Assembly (NCBI RefSeq): GCF_039778605.1
Contig: NZ_CP156060.1
Coordinates: forward strand, 2,604,001 to 2,668,000
Origin: Flavobacterium sp. WV_118_3
GTDB taxonomy: Bacteria; Bacteroidota; Bacteroidia; Flavobacteriales; Flavobacteriaceae
Direction: 5' to 3'
DNA: 64,000 nucleotides
In this document: positions 19,796 to 29,145 of the stretch, piece after piece
How the letters are laid out: each line of letters begins with the position of its first letter
How positions within the stretch are numbered: the first letter of the stretch is position 1
Program-made: the position numbers and the translations under genes
Notes under the pieces: generated by a model
What the model saw: only the letters and a program-made list of their open reading frames with translations
Database searches by the model: none
Told to the model about the DNA's origin: nothing

Positions 19796-20545
19796 ATGAT
19801 CCTCAAAAACCCACCCAAACAATTATGCATTATAATAATTTATACCCTATTTTTTGGTTTTTATAAAACCCAGGCACAATCTGAAGAACGGTACATTACA
19901 AAAATGCATGACAGTCTTGTTGGTAAACAAGGCTTAGCCATTAACAATGGTTACTATCACACCAATCCCTATCCTCTTTTAAACGGGAAGCATCGCTATT
20001 ATTTATCAGACACACCGCTTAAGGCATCTGTTTTGTATGAAAATCAATATTATTATGACATAGACATAAAATACGATCTATATCAGGATAATTTAGTTTA
20101 CAAACCATCGGCCGAATCCGGAAATGTAGGAATCGAACTTATTCAGCAAAATGTAGATGCGTTTACAATCAACAACAAAAAGTTTGTCAACCTTGGAAAA
20201 AAAGTTTCTCCAATGATCACTTTTATAAAAGGCTATTATGAAGAAAATCTAAAAGGAAACAATTTTAGTTTCTATATCAAACATCATAAAGACAGACGCG
20301 AGATTGTAAATGGTACCCGTACCTATAATGAGTTTGAAGATAATAATGACTACTATATCTATCGTAATGACACCTACCACAAAATAGCTTCCAAGAGCGA
20401 TCTTATCGCCTTGTTTCCCGATCTGAAAAAGAAAATTAACGACTTATACAGTCAAAACAAGTCTCAGGAAAAGGAAAACAAATATCTTTTCTATGACGAT
20501 CTAATCCACAAAATCAATTCCCTACTCGAAACTAACCATCCGTAA
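19796..20545 (+). CDS. Exported protein of unknown function
   Basis: A 249-residue protein with an N-terminal signal segment (about residues 9-28, ending YKTQAQ). The mature part is rich in Tyr, Asn, Asp and Lys, with no motif I recognise. Its stop overlaps the start of the next gene by one base (TAATG), so it is translationally coupled to the STN-containing TonB receptor and probably works with it at the outer membrane. It could be a periplasmic or surface partner. Confidence 0.75.
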   Translation: MILKNPPKQLCIIIIYTLFFGFYKTQAQSEERYITKMHDSLVGKQGLAINNGYYHTNPYPLLNGKHRYYLSDTPLKASVLYENQYYYDIDIKYDLYQDNLVYKPSAESGNVGIELIQQNVDAFTINNKKFVNLGKKVSPMITFIKGYYEENLKGNNFSFYIKHHKDRREIVNGTRTYNEFEDNNDYYIYRNDTYHKIASKSDLIALFPDLKKKINDLYSQNKSQEKENKYLFYDDLIHKINSLLETNHP

Positions 20546-23322
20546 TGAAGAAAATTTTACTTGCTCTGTTCATTCTCGTGTACAGTCAGGCTGCCTTTTC
20601 TCAGGAAAAACAAAAATTATCCCTGGAACTGAACAATTCTGATGTCCCGACTGCCTTGAACAAAATAGAAGCTACCTCAGGCTATAAATTCTATTTCGAC
20701 AACTCCTGGCTGGAGATTTATAAAAACATACGGATCACCAAAAATTTTAATCAGGCATCTCTGGATGAAATCCTGACTGAAATTTTCAGCGATACCGACC
20801 TTAACTTTTTTGTAGATAAGAATAATGTGATTCTTACCAACAATAGTATTATTTATTCCAAACTGGCCGACAATTATTTCGGTGAAACCACTACGCGTAA
20901 AAGTGACGAAGTGGTGATTCAGGGTGATCCCGTATTTTACCAACAATATGACGACGCTACCAGTGGCGATTCTAAAGGCAATTCCGTTTCACTAATCGGA
21001 AAGGAATCACAAGTAACCGGAAGAAAAACGTTTGAGCTTTCCGGTTATATCAAAAACACCAAAAACGGAGAGCCTATTGCCAATGTGATCATAAAAACAC
21101 CAAATAACGAAGCTACAGCAATGACCGACGATACCGGTCATTATAGCCTACAACTTCCGTCGGGTTTAAATGTGGTGGAAGTAGAATCGTTTACCCATAA
21201 AAAAGTGACACGGAAGATTATGATGTACAATAACGGTACACTTAATTTAAACATCACCGAAAACGTTACGCTATTGGAAGAAGTGAACGTACGCGGTAAA
21301 AAAAGGGAGAGTGTTAAAGGTGCTATCGCCGGTGTAACCTCGATCAACATAAAAGATCTTAAAAACGTTCCTACCGTGTTGGGAGAGCGGGATATCCTGA
21401 AAATTGCCACAACCATTCCGGGTATTAAATCGGCTGGTGAAGGTTCTTCAGGCGTTAACGTTCGCGGTGGTAAAGAAGACCAAAACCTTTTCCTGTTGGA
21501 TGATGCCACATTGTATAATCCGGCGCATTTCTTCGGTTTGTTCTCCGCTATCAATCCGTATACCATTAACAAAGCCGATATCTATAAAGGTAGTATTCCG
21601 GCTGAGTACGGAGGAAGATTGTCGTCGGTTTTCGATATTTCCACTAAAAACGGAAATACAACCAAATTCTCCGGAGAAGGTGGTATTGGTCCTGTAACCA
21701 GTAATTTAATGGTCACTACTCCGATTGTAAAAGAGAAATCCAGCTTATTGGTTGGTGGTCGTGCGACCTATTCCGATTGGATTTTAAAATCGCTTAACGA
21801 GCCGTCTTTAAAAAACAGTCAGGCGAATTTCTATGACGTTATTACAAAATACAATCATAAAATTAACGCCAATAACGATATTGAGGCGACTTTTTATTAC
21901 AGCCGTGATGCTTTTAGTATTACTTCCGATTCGATTTACAAATACAGTAACAGACTGGCGACGTTGCGATGGAATCACAATTTTAATGAGAAACACAAAG
22001 GGGCTTTAGTCCTGACCAATTCGGAATATAAATTCAATATTGATTTTGACAAAGCCGAAAGTCAGAAAGCGTTTAACTATGGTTATAAAATTGACGAAAC
22101 ACAATTGCAGTTGAAGTTTAACTATGATTACAATAAAAAACATACTTTCAATTATGGTATCGCCAGTAAATTGTATGGTGTAAACCCAGGATTCCTGGAT
22201 CCTATCGGCGAAAATTCGAAGTTGGTTCCTATTGCACTCGACAAACAACAAGGATTGGAATCGGCTATTTATATTGCCGATAACTTTAAATTCAATGACA
22301 AGTTGTCCTTTAATATTGGTTTACGTTATTCCATGTTTGCTGCTTTAGGCGCTTCTAACCAGCGTATTTATGAAGACGGATTACCAAAAAGTAATGAAAC
22401 CGTTGCCGAAGTTCGTACGTTTGGTAACAATGAAGTGGTAAAGACCTATAGCGGTTTTGAGCCTCGATTAGCCATTAAATATGCCTTTACCGACGAGTTT
22501 TCGATCAAAGCCGGTTATGATAAAACGTATCAGTACATGCACCTTTTATCGAGTAACACGACTCAGTCGCCAACCGATGTATGGAAATTATCCGATCTGA
22601 ATGTAAAACCGCAGGATGCACAACAGTTCTCTCTGGGTGCTTACAAAACATTTAAAGATGAAATGTATGAAGTGAGCCTGGAAGGTTACTACAAACGTAT
22701 GAACAACATTCTGGACTATAAAGTAGGAGCCGAAATCATGTTAAACAAAAACATCGAAACCGAATTGTTACAAGGTGAAGGAAAAGCCTATGGTGTGGAA
22801 TTGTTACTAAAGAAAACGGCCGGAAAACTGAACGGTTGGATTGGATATACCTATTCCAGAACCTTGATCAAACTGGATAGTCCGTTTGATGCCGAAAAAG
22901 TAAACAACGGAGCTTTCTTTGCTGCTAATTTTGATAAACCACATGATTTTAGTGCCGTTTTAAATTATAAATTTACAAAACGTTACAGCTTATCTATGAA
23001 TTTCATTTATCAAACCGGTAGACCCATTACCTATCCAGTAGGAAAGTACCAGTTTGGAAATGCAGAATACACCTTATATAGCGATCGAAATGAATTCCGA
23101 ATTCCAGATTATTATCGTATGGATATCGGTATAAACATTGAAGGCAATCATAAAATTAAAAAACTGGCACACAGTTTCTGGAATATCTCGGTTTACAACG
23201 TTCTGGGACGTAACAACCCGTATTCCGTATACTTTGTAACTGAAGACGGACAGGTTAAAGGATATAAAACTTCTATTTTCTCTATCCCTATTCCTACTAT
23301 TACTTATAATTTCAGATTTTAA
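20545..23322 (+). CDS. TonB-dependent receptor with STN domain
   Basis: A 925-residue receptor: signal peptide (~1-19), an STN-like secretin/TonB short N-terminal domain (~22-100), a carboxypeptidase-like domain (~165-250; ELSGYIKNTKNGEPIANVII), a plug (~260-400; SGVNVRGGKEDQNLFLLDDA, PAEYGGRLSSVFDI) and a barrel ending in TYNFRF. STN domains usually signal to a FecR anti-sigma factor, but no fecR or ECF sigma gene lies nearby. It is followed 15 bases later by a DUF4249 lipoprotein, a frequent Bacteroidota pairing. The substrate is unknown. Confidence 0.9.
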   Translation: MKKILLALFILVYSQAAFSQEKQKLSLELNNSDVPTALNKIEATSGYKFYFDNSWLEIYKNIRITKNFNQASLDEILTEIFSDTDLNFFVDKNNVILTNNSIIYSKLADNYFGETTTRKSDEVVIQGDPVFYQQYDDATSGDSKGNSVSLIGKESQVTGRKTFELSGYIKNTKNGEPIANVIIKTPNNEATAMTDDTGHYSLQLPSGLNVVEVESFTHKKVTRKIMMYNNGTLNLNITENVTLLEEVNVRGKKRESVKGAIAGVTSINIKDLKNVPTVLGERDILKIATTIPGIKSAGEGSSGVNVRGGKEDQNLFLLDDATLYNPAHFFGLFSAINPYTINKADIYKGSIPAEYGGRLSSVFDISTKNGNTTKFSGEGGIGPVTSNLMVTTPIVKEKSSLLVGGRATYSDWILKSLNEPSLKNSQANFYDVITKYNHKINANNDIEATFYYSRDAFSITSDSIYKYSNRLATLRWNHNFNEKHKGALVLTNSEYKFNIDFDKAESQKAFNYGYKIDETQLQLKFNYDYNKKHTFNYGIASKLYGVNPGFLDPIGENSKLVPIALDKQQGLESAIYIADNFKFNDKLSFNIGLRYSMFAALGASNQRIYEDGLPKSNETVAEVRTFGNNEVVKTYSGFEPRLAIKYAFTDEFSIKAGYDKTYQYMHLLSSNTTQSPTDVWKLSDLNVKPQDAQQFSLGAYKTFKDEMYEVSLEGYYKRMNNILDYKVGAEIMLNKNIETELLQGEGKAYGVELLLKKTAGKLNGWIGYTYSRTLIKLDSPFDAEKVNNGAFFAANFDKPHDFSAVLNYKFTKRYSLSMNFIYQTGRPITYPVGKYQFGNAEYTLYSDRNEFRIPDYYRMDIGINIEGNHKIKKLAHSFWNISVYNVLGRNNPYSVYFVTEDGQVKGYKTSIFSIPIPTITYNFRF

Positions 23323-23337
23323 CGCGATTAATACGTT

Positions 23338-24531
23338 ATGAAAAAAATATTTTTAACCAGACTAACATTCCTGCTACTGATTTGTATCGGCTTAACCAAC
23401 TGTACCGATCCGTATAAAATGCAGACCGACACCTTTGAAGATGCTTTAGTAGTGGAAGCGACCATTACCAATGTACTTCAAAAGCAAACCATAAAAGTTT
23501 CCAGAACCTATCGCTTTGAAGATTTCGGGCCATCATTTGAGGAAAATGCCGATGTTCTCGTAACCGATAGCGACGGAAATGAATATCCTTTTGTACAAAG
23601 TAACAACACCTATGTATCGGTGAATGCCTTTCAGGCGGAACCCGGTAAACAATACCGACTAACGGTGATTACCAGCGATGGTAAAAAATACACCTCATCC
23701 CAAGAGGTTTTGCCAGCCGATAATCCGTTAGACGATGTGACCGCCACGGTACAAACCATCGATAACGTTACCGGTGTTGAAATTCGCGCAAAAAGTTACG
23801 ATCCAAACAGCACTTCTCAATATTATCGTTTCGAATATGAGGAGACCTATAAAATTGTAGCCCCGAAATGGATTACTTCTAAAGCCTATTTTTCCGGACC
23901 AAATCCGAATCAGCCCATATTAACCATGTTGCCGCGTACGGAAGAAGCCCGAATCTGCTACAGCACGGATAAATCAACGGAAATTCTATTATTTAATTCC
24001 AATGAAACCACAGAAGATCGCGTGGATTTTCCGGTGCGTTTTATCAGTGATCAGAATTATATTATGAGTCACCGTTACAGTATTCTGGTACGTCAATACG
24101 TTCAAAACTCACATGCGTATAATTATTACAAATCCTTAAAAAAACTATCCGGTTCCGGAACTATCCTGTCTCCTAATCAGCCGGGATTTTTAATCGGAAA
24201 TATTAAATCGGTAAACAATCCAAGTGAAAAAGTAATCGGTTATTTTGACGTATCGGCGGTTTCCACCAAACGAATTTTCTTTAATTATGCCGATCTGTTT
24301 CCGGGTAAACCTTTACCTCCTTACAAAGTAAACTGCACTGAGCTGTCACAAAAATATTGTTTCTCTACTTTAGATCCCTCCTGTAATGGTCCTTCGGTTG
24401 TAGGTTACATCAATACCAACGTCATGGTGATCTATAAATTCGATGACGCTCCTATTTATATTTTAACACCAGCACCCTGCGGTGATTGCACCTCTTTTTC
24501 GTCTAACGTAATACCTTCATTCTGGGAATGA
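23338..24531 (+). CDS. DUF4249 lipoprotein, copy 1
   Basis: A 397-residue lipoprotein: signal peptide and lipobox GLTNC (Cys22), then the DUF4249 beta-sandwich region (FEENADVLVTDSDGNEYPF, PGKQYRLTVITSDGKKY). DUF4249 proteins accompany TonB receptors and are thought to be surface or periplasmic partners. It overlaps the next gene by 4 bases (ATGA). A full-length paralog of exactly the same length lies at 26397-27590. The two agree through most of their length but diverge around residues 335-375, a Cys-containing segment. Confidence 0.88.
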   Translation: MKKIFLTRLTFLLLICIGLTNCTDPYKMQTDTFEDALVVEATITNVLQKQTIKVSRTYRFEDFGPSFEENADVLVTDSDGNEYPFVQSNNTYVSVNAFQAEPGKQYRLTVITSDGKKYTSSQEVLPADNPLDDVTATVQTIDNVTGVEIRAKSYDPNSTSQYYRFEYEETYKIVAPKWITSKAYFSGPNPNQPILTMLPRTEEARICYSTDKSTEILLFNSNETTEDRVDFPVRFISDQNYIMSHRYSILVRQYVQNSHAYNYYKSLKKLSGSGTILSPNQPGFLIGNIKSVNNPSEKVIGYFDVSAVSTKRIFFNYADLFPGKPLPPYKVNCTELSQKYCFSTLDPSCNGPSVVGYINTNVMVIYKFDDAPIYILTPAPCGDCTSFSSNVIPSFWE

Positions 24532-26246
24532 GAAAAAATATTTTACCCCTGATTTTAATAGGAGCAAGCTGCTTCTTTAGTCATAACAGTATCGCGCAAG
24601 GCAGTTCCAAAAAAAGTAACCTGACCGTTGCGGCTCTGGAACGTATTTATGTGCACGCTAATACTACCATGCTTTTATCCGGCGAATCCTGCTTTTATAA
24701 TCTGTATTGCCTTAATGCCGGTAATAACACGAGCAGTACGATTAGTAAAATCGCCTATATCGAAGTAATCGATGCCGATAAAAAAAGTGTTTTAAAACAA
24801 AAAATACATTTGGACAATGGTGTGGCTCAGGGCGATTTCTTTATCCCTACCACCTTAAAAACCGGGAACTATAAGCTAATTGCCTATACCAACTGGATGC
24901 TCAACAATAATGCAGCTGCATTTTTCCAACAGGATCTGGTGGTGATCAATCCATTTCTGACAGGAAAAAATCCGGTTTCCAAAGAAAATCTGCCCCTTAA
25001 AAACACCTATGACAAAGTTTCCAGCAATTTTATCGCACTTAACAGTGATAAAAAAAGCTATGGAAATCGCGAAAAGATCAATCTTACCATTAATCCGCTG
25101 ACCAATGGCAGCAAAGGTATTTATTCGCTTTCAGTACGAAAAGTAGATGCACTTACAAACCCATCCGAAGCAACACCGCAATCTTTTATTTCGAATGCGA
25201 ATAACACACCTGTGGCCGGCGGTGGAACTGTCCATATTCCGGAACTGAGAGGTGAATTGCTTACCGGTAAAATTACGTCGAAAAGCAACCAGGAAGTACA
25301 AAATAAAAACATAGCACTATCATTGCCCGGAAAATCGTTCGAAATGAAGATGGCCGTTACCGATAAAGACGGAAATTTCTTTTTTACACTGGATCGTTTT
25401 CCAAATACCAATAATGCAGTAATACAAGTGGTCGACGCCGAACATGATGACTACAGCGTTGTACTAACCGATATGCAAAATGTCGACCTGTCGCAGTTGC
25501 GTTTTCCGGAAGCTTTTATGCTGAATCCCGCCTATCGAGCCGCTATCGAAGAGCGTTCTACTGCCAATCAGGTGGAAAATGCCTATTACGCCAGAAAAAG
25601 AGATAGTCTCGAAATAGCACCGCGTACGCAGCCTTTTTACCATCCGTTGCAAAAAGATTATTTCCTGGACGATTATACCCGTTTTTCTTCTTTTAAAGAA
25701 ACGGTAACCGAAGTTGTACCGGAACTGTTTTTCCGCGAAAATAGCGGTAAGTATTCCCTTCACCTTCGTAATACCTCGACTAACGATGGTTCGATTGATA
25801 ATCCTTTGATCATGGTTGATGGATTGTTGCTTCAGAATAGTGATGAATTATTTCAGTACAACACCTATAATATTCATAAAATATCCCTTATCAATAAGGC
25901 ATACATCTATGGGCCAATTATGTATAGTGGTGTTGTAAATATCATTACTAAAAATTTCGACTATCAGACAAAAGCTTCGGGTGATTTTATTAAAAAAACA
26001 GAAATCAACAGACCTCAGAAAAAGAAAACCTATTACAGTCCGAAATACGACGGAACGCAAAATCTGGACCGAATTCCGGATTATCGCTACCAGTTAGCCT
26101 GGTTCCCAAATCTGAACGTTGCTCAGGAACCGATGAACGTTTCTTTTTACACTTCTGACATAAAAGGGGTTTTCGAAATTATTCTGGAAGGTTTTACCGA
26201 AAAAGGTGAACCGGTTTATACCAAAGAGTATATCGAAGTACCATAA
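24528..26246 (+). CDS. Exported MG2-like / plug-like protein
   Basis: A 572-residue protein with a signal peptide (1-23). The N-terminal region (LERIYVHANTTMLLSGESCF) resembles the MG2-like start of the protein at 4901-7285. Residues ~420-480 look like a TonB plug (NPLIMVDGLLL, MYSGVVNIITKN) with no barrel after. It is coupled to DUF4249 copy 1 by a 4-base overlap. It may form a periplasmic or outer-membrane complex with the receptor; no known biochemical role. Confidence 0.83.
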   Translation: MRKNILPLILIGASCFFSHNSIAQGSSKKSNLTVAALERIYVHANTTMLLSGESCFYNLYCLNAGNNTSSTISKIAYIEVIDADKKSVLKQKIHLDNGVAQGDFFIPTTLKTGNYKLIAYTNWMLNNNAAAFFQQDLVVINPFLTGKNPVSKENLPLKNTYDKVSSNFIALNSDKKSYGNREKINLTINPLTNGSKGIYSLSVRKVDALTNPSEATPQSFISNANNTPVAGGGTVHIPELRGELLTGKITSKSNQEVQNKNIALSLPGKSFEMKMAVTDKDGNFFFTLDRFPNTNNAVIQVVDAEHDDYSVVLTDMQNVDLSQLRFPEAFMLNPAYRAAIEERSTANQVENAYYARKRDSLEIAPRTQPFYHPLQKDYFLDDYTRFSSFKETVTEVVPELFFRENSGKYSLHLRNTSTNDGSIDNPLIMVDGLLLQNSDELFQYNTYNIHKISLINKAYIYGPIMYSGVVNIITKNFDYQTKASGDFIKKTEINRPQKKKTYYSPKYDGTQNLDRIPDYRYQLAWFPNLNVAQEPMNVSFYTSDIKGVFEIILEGFTEKGEPVYTKEYIEVP

Positions 26247-26272
26247 TATTCTCTTAGAATTTCAATCTTACA

Positions 26273-26301
26273 GATAAGCCGGCCATATAAACCGGCTTAT
26301 C
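26273..26301. terminator. Hairpin between cluster and second DUF4249 gene
   Basis: A perfect 10-bp stem (GATAAGCCGG / CCGGCTTATC) with a 9-nt loop but no clear T-run. It may be a weak terminator or mRNA 3'-end stabiliser that separates the second DUF4249 copy. Confidence 0.5.
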
Positions 26302-26396
26302 TTATCTATAGCGTAAATCATAATTGATGTTCCGTTTTCGGAATGTCCGGGCTCCTCTATTCCCTATATTTCACCATTTAATGACACCCATACGTT

Positions 26397-27590
26397 ATGA
26401 AAACAAAATTTGTAACCCAACTTGTATTCCTGCTACTGATCGGTTTTGGTCTGACCAATTGTACCGATCCGTATAAAATGAAAACGGACACTTTTGAAGA
26501 TGCCGTGGTGATTGAAGCCACCATCACCAATATTCTTGAAAAACAAACCGTAAAAGTATTCCGAACCTATCGCTTTGAAGATTTCGGACCGGTATTTGAA
26601 GAAAATGCCGATGTGACGATAACCGACAGCGACGGAAATGAATATCCTTTTGCAGAAAGTAACCGTACCTATACTTCAGTTAATGCTTTTCAGGCCGTTC
26701 CCGGAAAACAGTACCAACTAACGGTGATTACCAGCGACGGTAAAAAATATGTCTCCACTAAAGAGATTTTGCCGCCAGACAATCCGTTAGAAGACGTAAC
26801 CGCCAATGTAACAACCATTGACAATATAAGAGGCGTGGAAATTCGGGCGAAAAGTCCAGATCCGAATAACGCGTCGCAATTTTACCGTTACGAATATGAA
26901 GAGAGTTATAAAGTGATCGCACCAAGATGGCTAACTGTTAAAGCATTTGTTCACGGTCCAAGTCTGTATGAACTTGAAATAACGATGGTTCCGCGTACGG
27001 AAGAAGCCCGAATTTGTTACAGTACCGATAAATCCACCGAAATCTTATTGTTTGACAAAGGCAAAACCATAGAAAACAGTGTCGATTTCCCGGTGCGTTT
27101 TATCAGTAACCAGAATTATATTATGAGTCACCGCTATACGATTCTGGTGCGGCAATATGTACAAAACCTACATGCGTACAATTATTACAAAAACTTAAAA
27201 AAAATATCCGATGGCGGAACTATCTTTTCACCGAATCAACCCGGATACCTCCGCGGAAATATTACATCGGTAAATAATCCGAATGAAAAAGCAATCGGTT
27301 TCTTCGATGTTTCAACCGTTTCATCCAAGCGAATTTTCTTTAACTATGCCGATCTTTTCCCGGGCGAGGCATTACCGCCTTACAAAGTAGATTGTTATCT
27401 CACAGAATTTTTATATTGTTATGGAGGTGGTCTATGTTCTGCTCCTGCTGTAAATTCCTTTCTGACTAATAACCTTATGACTATTTATGATTTTCATAAT
27501 GCACCAATCTCTTATACTTTAACGCCCGCAGCATGTGGTGATTGTACGTCTTTCTCGTCGAATATAATACCTCCTTTCTGGGTAGAATAG
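26397..27590 (+). CDS. DUF4249 lipoprotein, copy 2
   Basis: A 397-residue paralog of the protein at 23338-24531, with the same lipobox (GLTNC, Cys22) and near-identical blocks such as MVPRTEEARICYSTDKSTEI and CGDCTSFSSN. The few bases before the start (ATACGTTATG) are also shared, pointing to a tandem duplication that skipped the MG2/plug gene. Divergence is concentrated around residues 185-200 and 335-375. It is separated from the upstream operon by 150 bases and a hairpin, so it may be expressed independently. Confidence 0.88.
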   Translation: MKTKFVTQLVFLLLIGFGLTNCTDPYKMKTDTFEDAVVIEATITNILEKQTVKVFRTYRFEDFGPVFEENADVTITDSDGNEYPFAESNRTYTSVNAFQAVPGKQYQLTVITSDGKKYVSTKEILPPDNPLEDVTANVTTIDNIRGVEIRAKSPDPNNASQFYRYEYEESYKVIAPRWLTVKAFVHGPSLYELEITMVPRTEEARICYSTDKSTEILLFDKGKTIENSVDFPVRFISNQNYIMSHRYTILVRQYVQNLHAYNYYKNLKKISDGGTIFSPNQPGYLRGNITSVNNPNEKAIGFFDVSTVSSKRIFFNYADLFPGEALPPYKVDCYLTEFLYCYGGGLCSAPAVNSFLTNNLMTIYDFHNAPISYTLTPAACGDCTSFSSNIIPPFWVE

Positions 27591-27608
27591 GAATAGCAAC
27601 GTTTTATT

Positions 27609-27645
27609 AAAAGGCTAGTACTGCATTTGTATTAGCCTTTTTTAT
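27609..27645 (+). terminator. Terminator after DUF4249 copy 2
   Basis: A 9-bp stem (AAAAGGCTA / TAGCCTTTT) with a 15-nt loop and a T-run, between convergent genes. Confidence 0.75.
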
Positions 27646-28253
27646 TTTTCCGATTCATGAAAAAGGGCATTCTTTTTAAAAGCAATCCCTTTCCGGATTA
27701 AATACGCATGATAAAAACTGGGAACGTCATAGGTCCATTTGGGTAATAACAAAATGATCAAAAAGACATCGATATGCGATAGTAATCCGAAAAAAACCGC
27801 TGTTTTCATCGACCATCCACCATAGCCAAAACCAATGATTGAAACAAAAACCGTGAGTAACGTCAATCCCCATAATTTCGACAACAAAGCATGCGTACAG
27901 GTTTCTTTTCCAAATTTTGCGATACTAATCCCATAGGTCATTACTTCCATCACAAAGACAATTGCTATCGGAATTTTGTGTTCCAGGATAATTTCCGGAT
28001 GTAGCAACCACGAACACCATCCCACACACAACCAAAAAACCAAATCCGTCTGACTATCCATACGTCGTAATTGCGCAGACGATACGCCTGTTTTTCGCGC
28101 TACGATTCCGTCGAAAATATCCGATAGCAAACCCAGAACGATTAAAACAACCAACTCAAAACGTATGGTTGCTCCAAAACGATACGTCAGCGCAATCATA
28201 ACCGGCCCTAAAAGGAGTCGGAATACGATCAGTAGAATAGGAATCTTTTTCAT
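27642..28253 (-). CDS. CDP-alcohol phosphatidyltransferase family protein
   Basis: A 203-residue polytopic membrane enzyme with the CDP-alcohol phosphatidyltransferase motif: Asp45, Asp48-Gly49, Ala52-Arg53, Asp66 and Asp70 all present. The family's second Gly (position 62) is Leu. Members transfer a phosphatidyl or similar group from a CDP-linked donor to an alcohol in phospholipid synthesis; which acceptor is used cannot be told. Its gene starts 3 bases after the end of the surface-repeat gene upstream, so the two are probably cotranscribed. Confidence 0.85.
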   Translation of the reverse strand: MKKIPILLIVFRLLLGPVMIALTYRFGATIRFELVVLIVLGLLSDIFDGIVARKTGVSSAQLRRMDSQTDLVFWLCVGWCSWLLHPEIILEHKIPIAIVFVMEVMTYGISIAKFGKETCTHALLSKLWGLTLLTVFVSIIGFGYGGWSMKTAVFFGLLSHIDVFLIILLLPKWTYDVPSFYHAYLIRKGIAFKKNALFHESEK

Positions 28254-28256
28254 CGT

Positions 28257-29042
28257 CTAACTTTTAAATTGCCAGTTCACCAAAGGGAGTCTTCGTTTTC
28301 CGTTTGTATTCCATAAGCCAAATTGAACGCCTCTCAGGTTTTTAGCATTATTAAACAAACCGATTTGCAATCCGCGGTAATCTCTGGCCACATTCGAAAT
28401 AGCCAGTTGCAATCCATTCCCGGTTTCGGCCATGTTTGCAATCCCACACACCGAAATCCCATTCATCTTTCCCGCACTCAAAATCGCTCCGGTAACCGAA
28501 ACACCATTCATCTTATTCATTACCGAAACCACACAAATATTAAAACCATTAACCTGCGCGCCCTGCAGGAATCCACCCGAACTTATATTTAATCCGTTAA
28601 CCCGGATGTTTAGTATATCATCATCCTGCTTCAAAACAGTCCTACTTAAAGAAAAACTTTCAAAAGGATCCTTTCTTGCCGCCACAAAAAAACTTTCAAT
28701 AGTAATACCAATCCCAAATGTAATCAACCCTGCGGCTATAGGACTTGCCTCGATATTCAAACCATTTACTTCCTGAAATTTTATCCTACTGTTTCGAAAA
28801 TGCCCCACACCTAAAGTCAATCCGTTTACTTTTTTAACACGTCTATGAATCGGAGAAAGACTAAATATCCGAATACTGTCCCGCGTGTTCATACTTTCAG
28901 ATTGTTCGTTAGCATATACTTCCTTATGTTCCTCACCTGCCAATGGTAGCATTCGATTTTCGGTAGTAACCGTTATCGTATCCTGTGCCAAAACCATGTT
29001 GGAAAGCAACAGCATCAAAAAAGCGGTGAATTGTAGTTTCAT
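28257..29042 (-). CDS. Surface-repeat protein (LA_2272-like)
   Basis: A 261-residue exported protein with a signal peptide (1-19). From residue ~70 it is built of short beta-repeats of the kind VNGLNI, VNGFNICV, MNGVSVTGAI, MNGISVCGI and LRGVQFGLWN, the pattern of the LA_2272 surface-repeat family. It is probably an outer-membrane or surface beta-structure of unknown role. It precedes the CDP-alcohol phosphatidyltransferase in one transcript and is divergent from an HTH regulator at 29146. Confidence 0.78.
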   Translation of the reverse strand: MKLQFTAFLMLLLSNMVLAQDTITVTTENRMLPLAGEEHKEVYANEQSESMNTRDSIRIFSLSPIHRRVKKVNGLTLGVGHFRNSRIKFQEVNGLNIEASPIAAGLITFGIGITIESFFVAARKDPFESFSLSRTVLKQDDDILNIRVNGLNISSGGFLQGAQVNGFNICVVSVMNKMNGVSVTGAILSAGKMNGISVCGIANMAETGNGLQLAISNVARDYRGLQIGLFNNAKNLRGVQFGLWNTNGKRRLPLVNWQFKS

Positions 29043-29067
29043 AATTTTAGGGTTTAAAATTGATAGT

Positions 29068-29075
29068 CAAACCTA
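29068..29075 (-). promoter_or_regulatory. -7-like box for the surface-repeat operon
   Basis: TAGGTTTG on the minus strand, 25 bases before the start at 29042. A TTTG lies further upstream at 16 rather than 19 bases. Confidence 0.4.
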
Positions 29076-29122
29076 TTGCATTTTTCACACACAAAATTGT
29101 ACTTAATGTTATTTAAAAATTT

Positions 29123-29130
29123 TAAATTTG
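29123..29130 (+). promoter_or_regulatory. -7-like box for the HTH regulator gene
   Basis: TAAATTTG fits TAnnTTTG and lies 15 bases before the ATG at 29146. No correctly spaced -33 TTTG is present. Confidence 0.4.
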
Positions 29131-29145
29131 TGATTATCGCAAATC

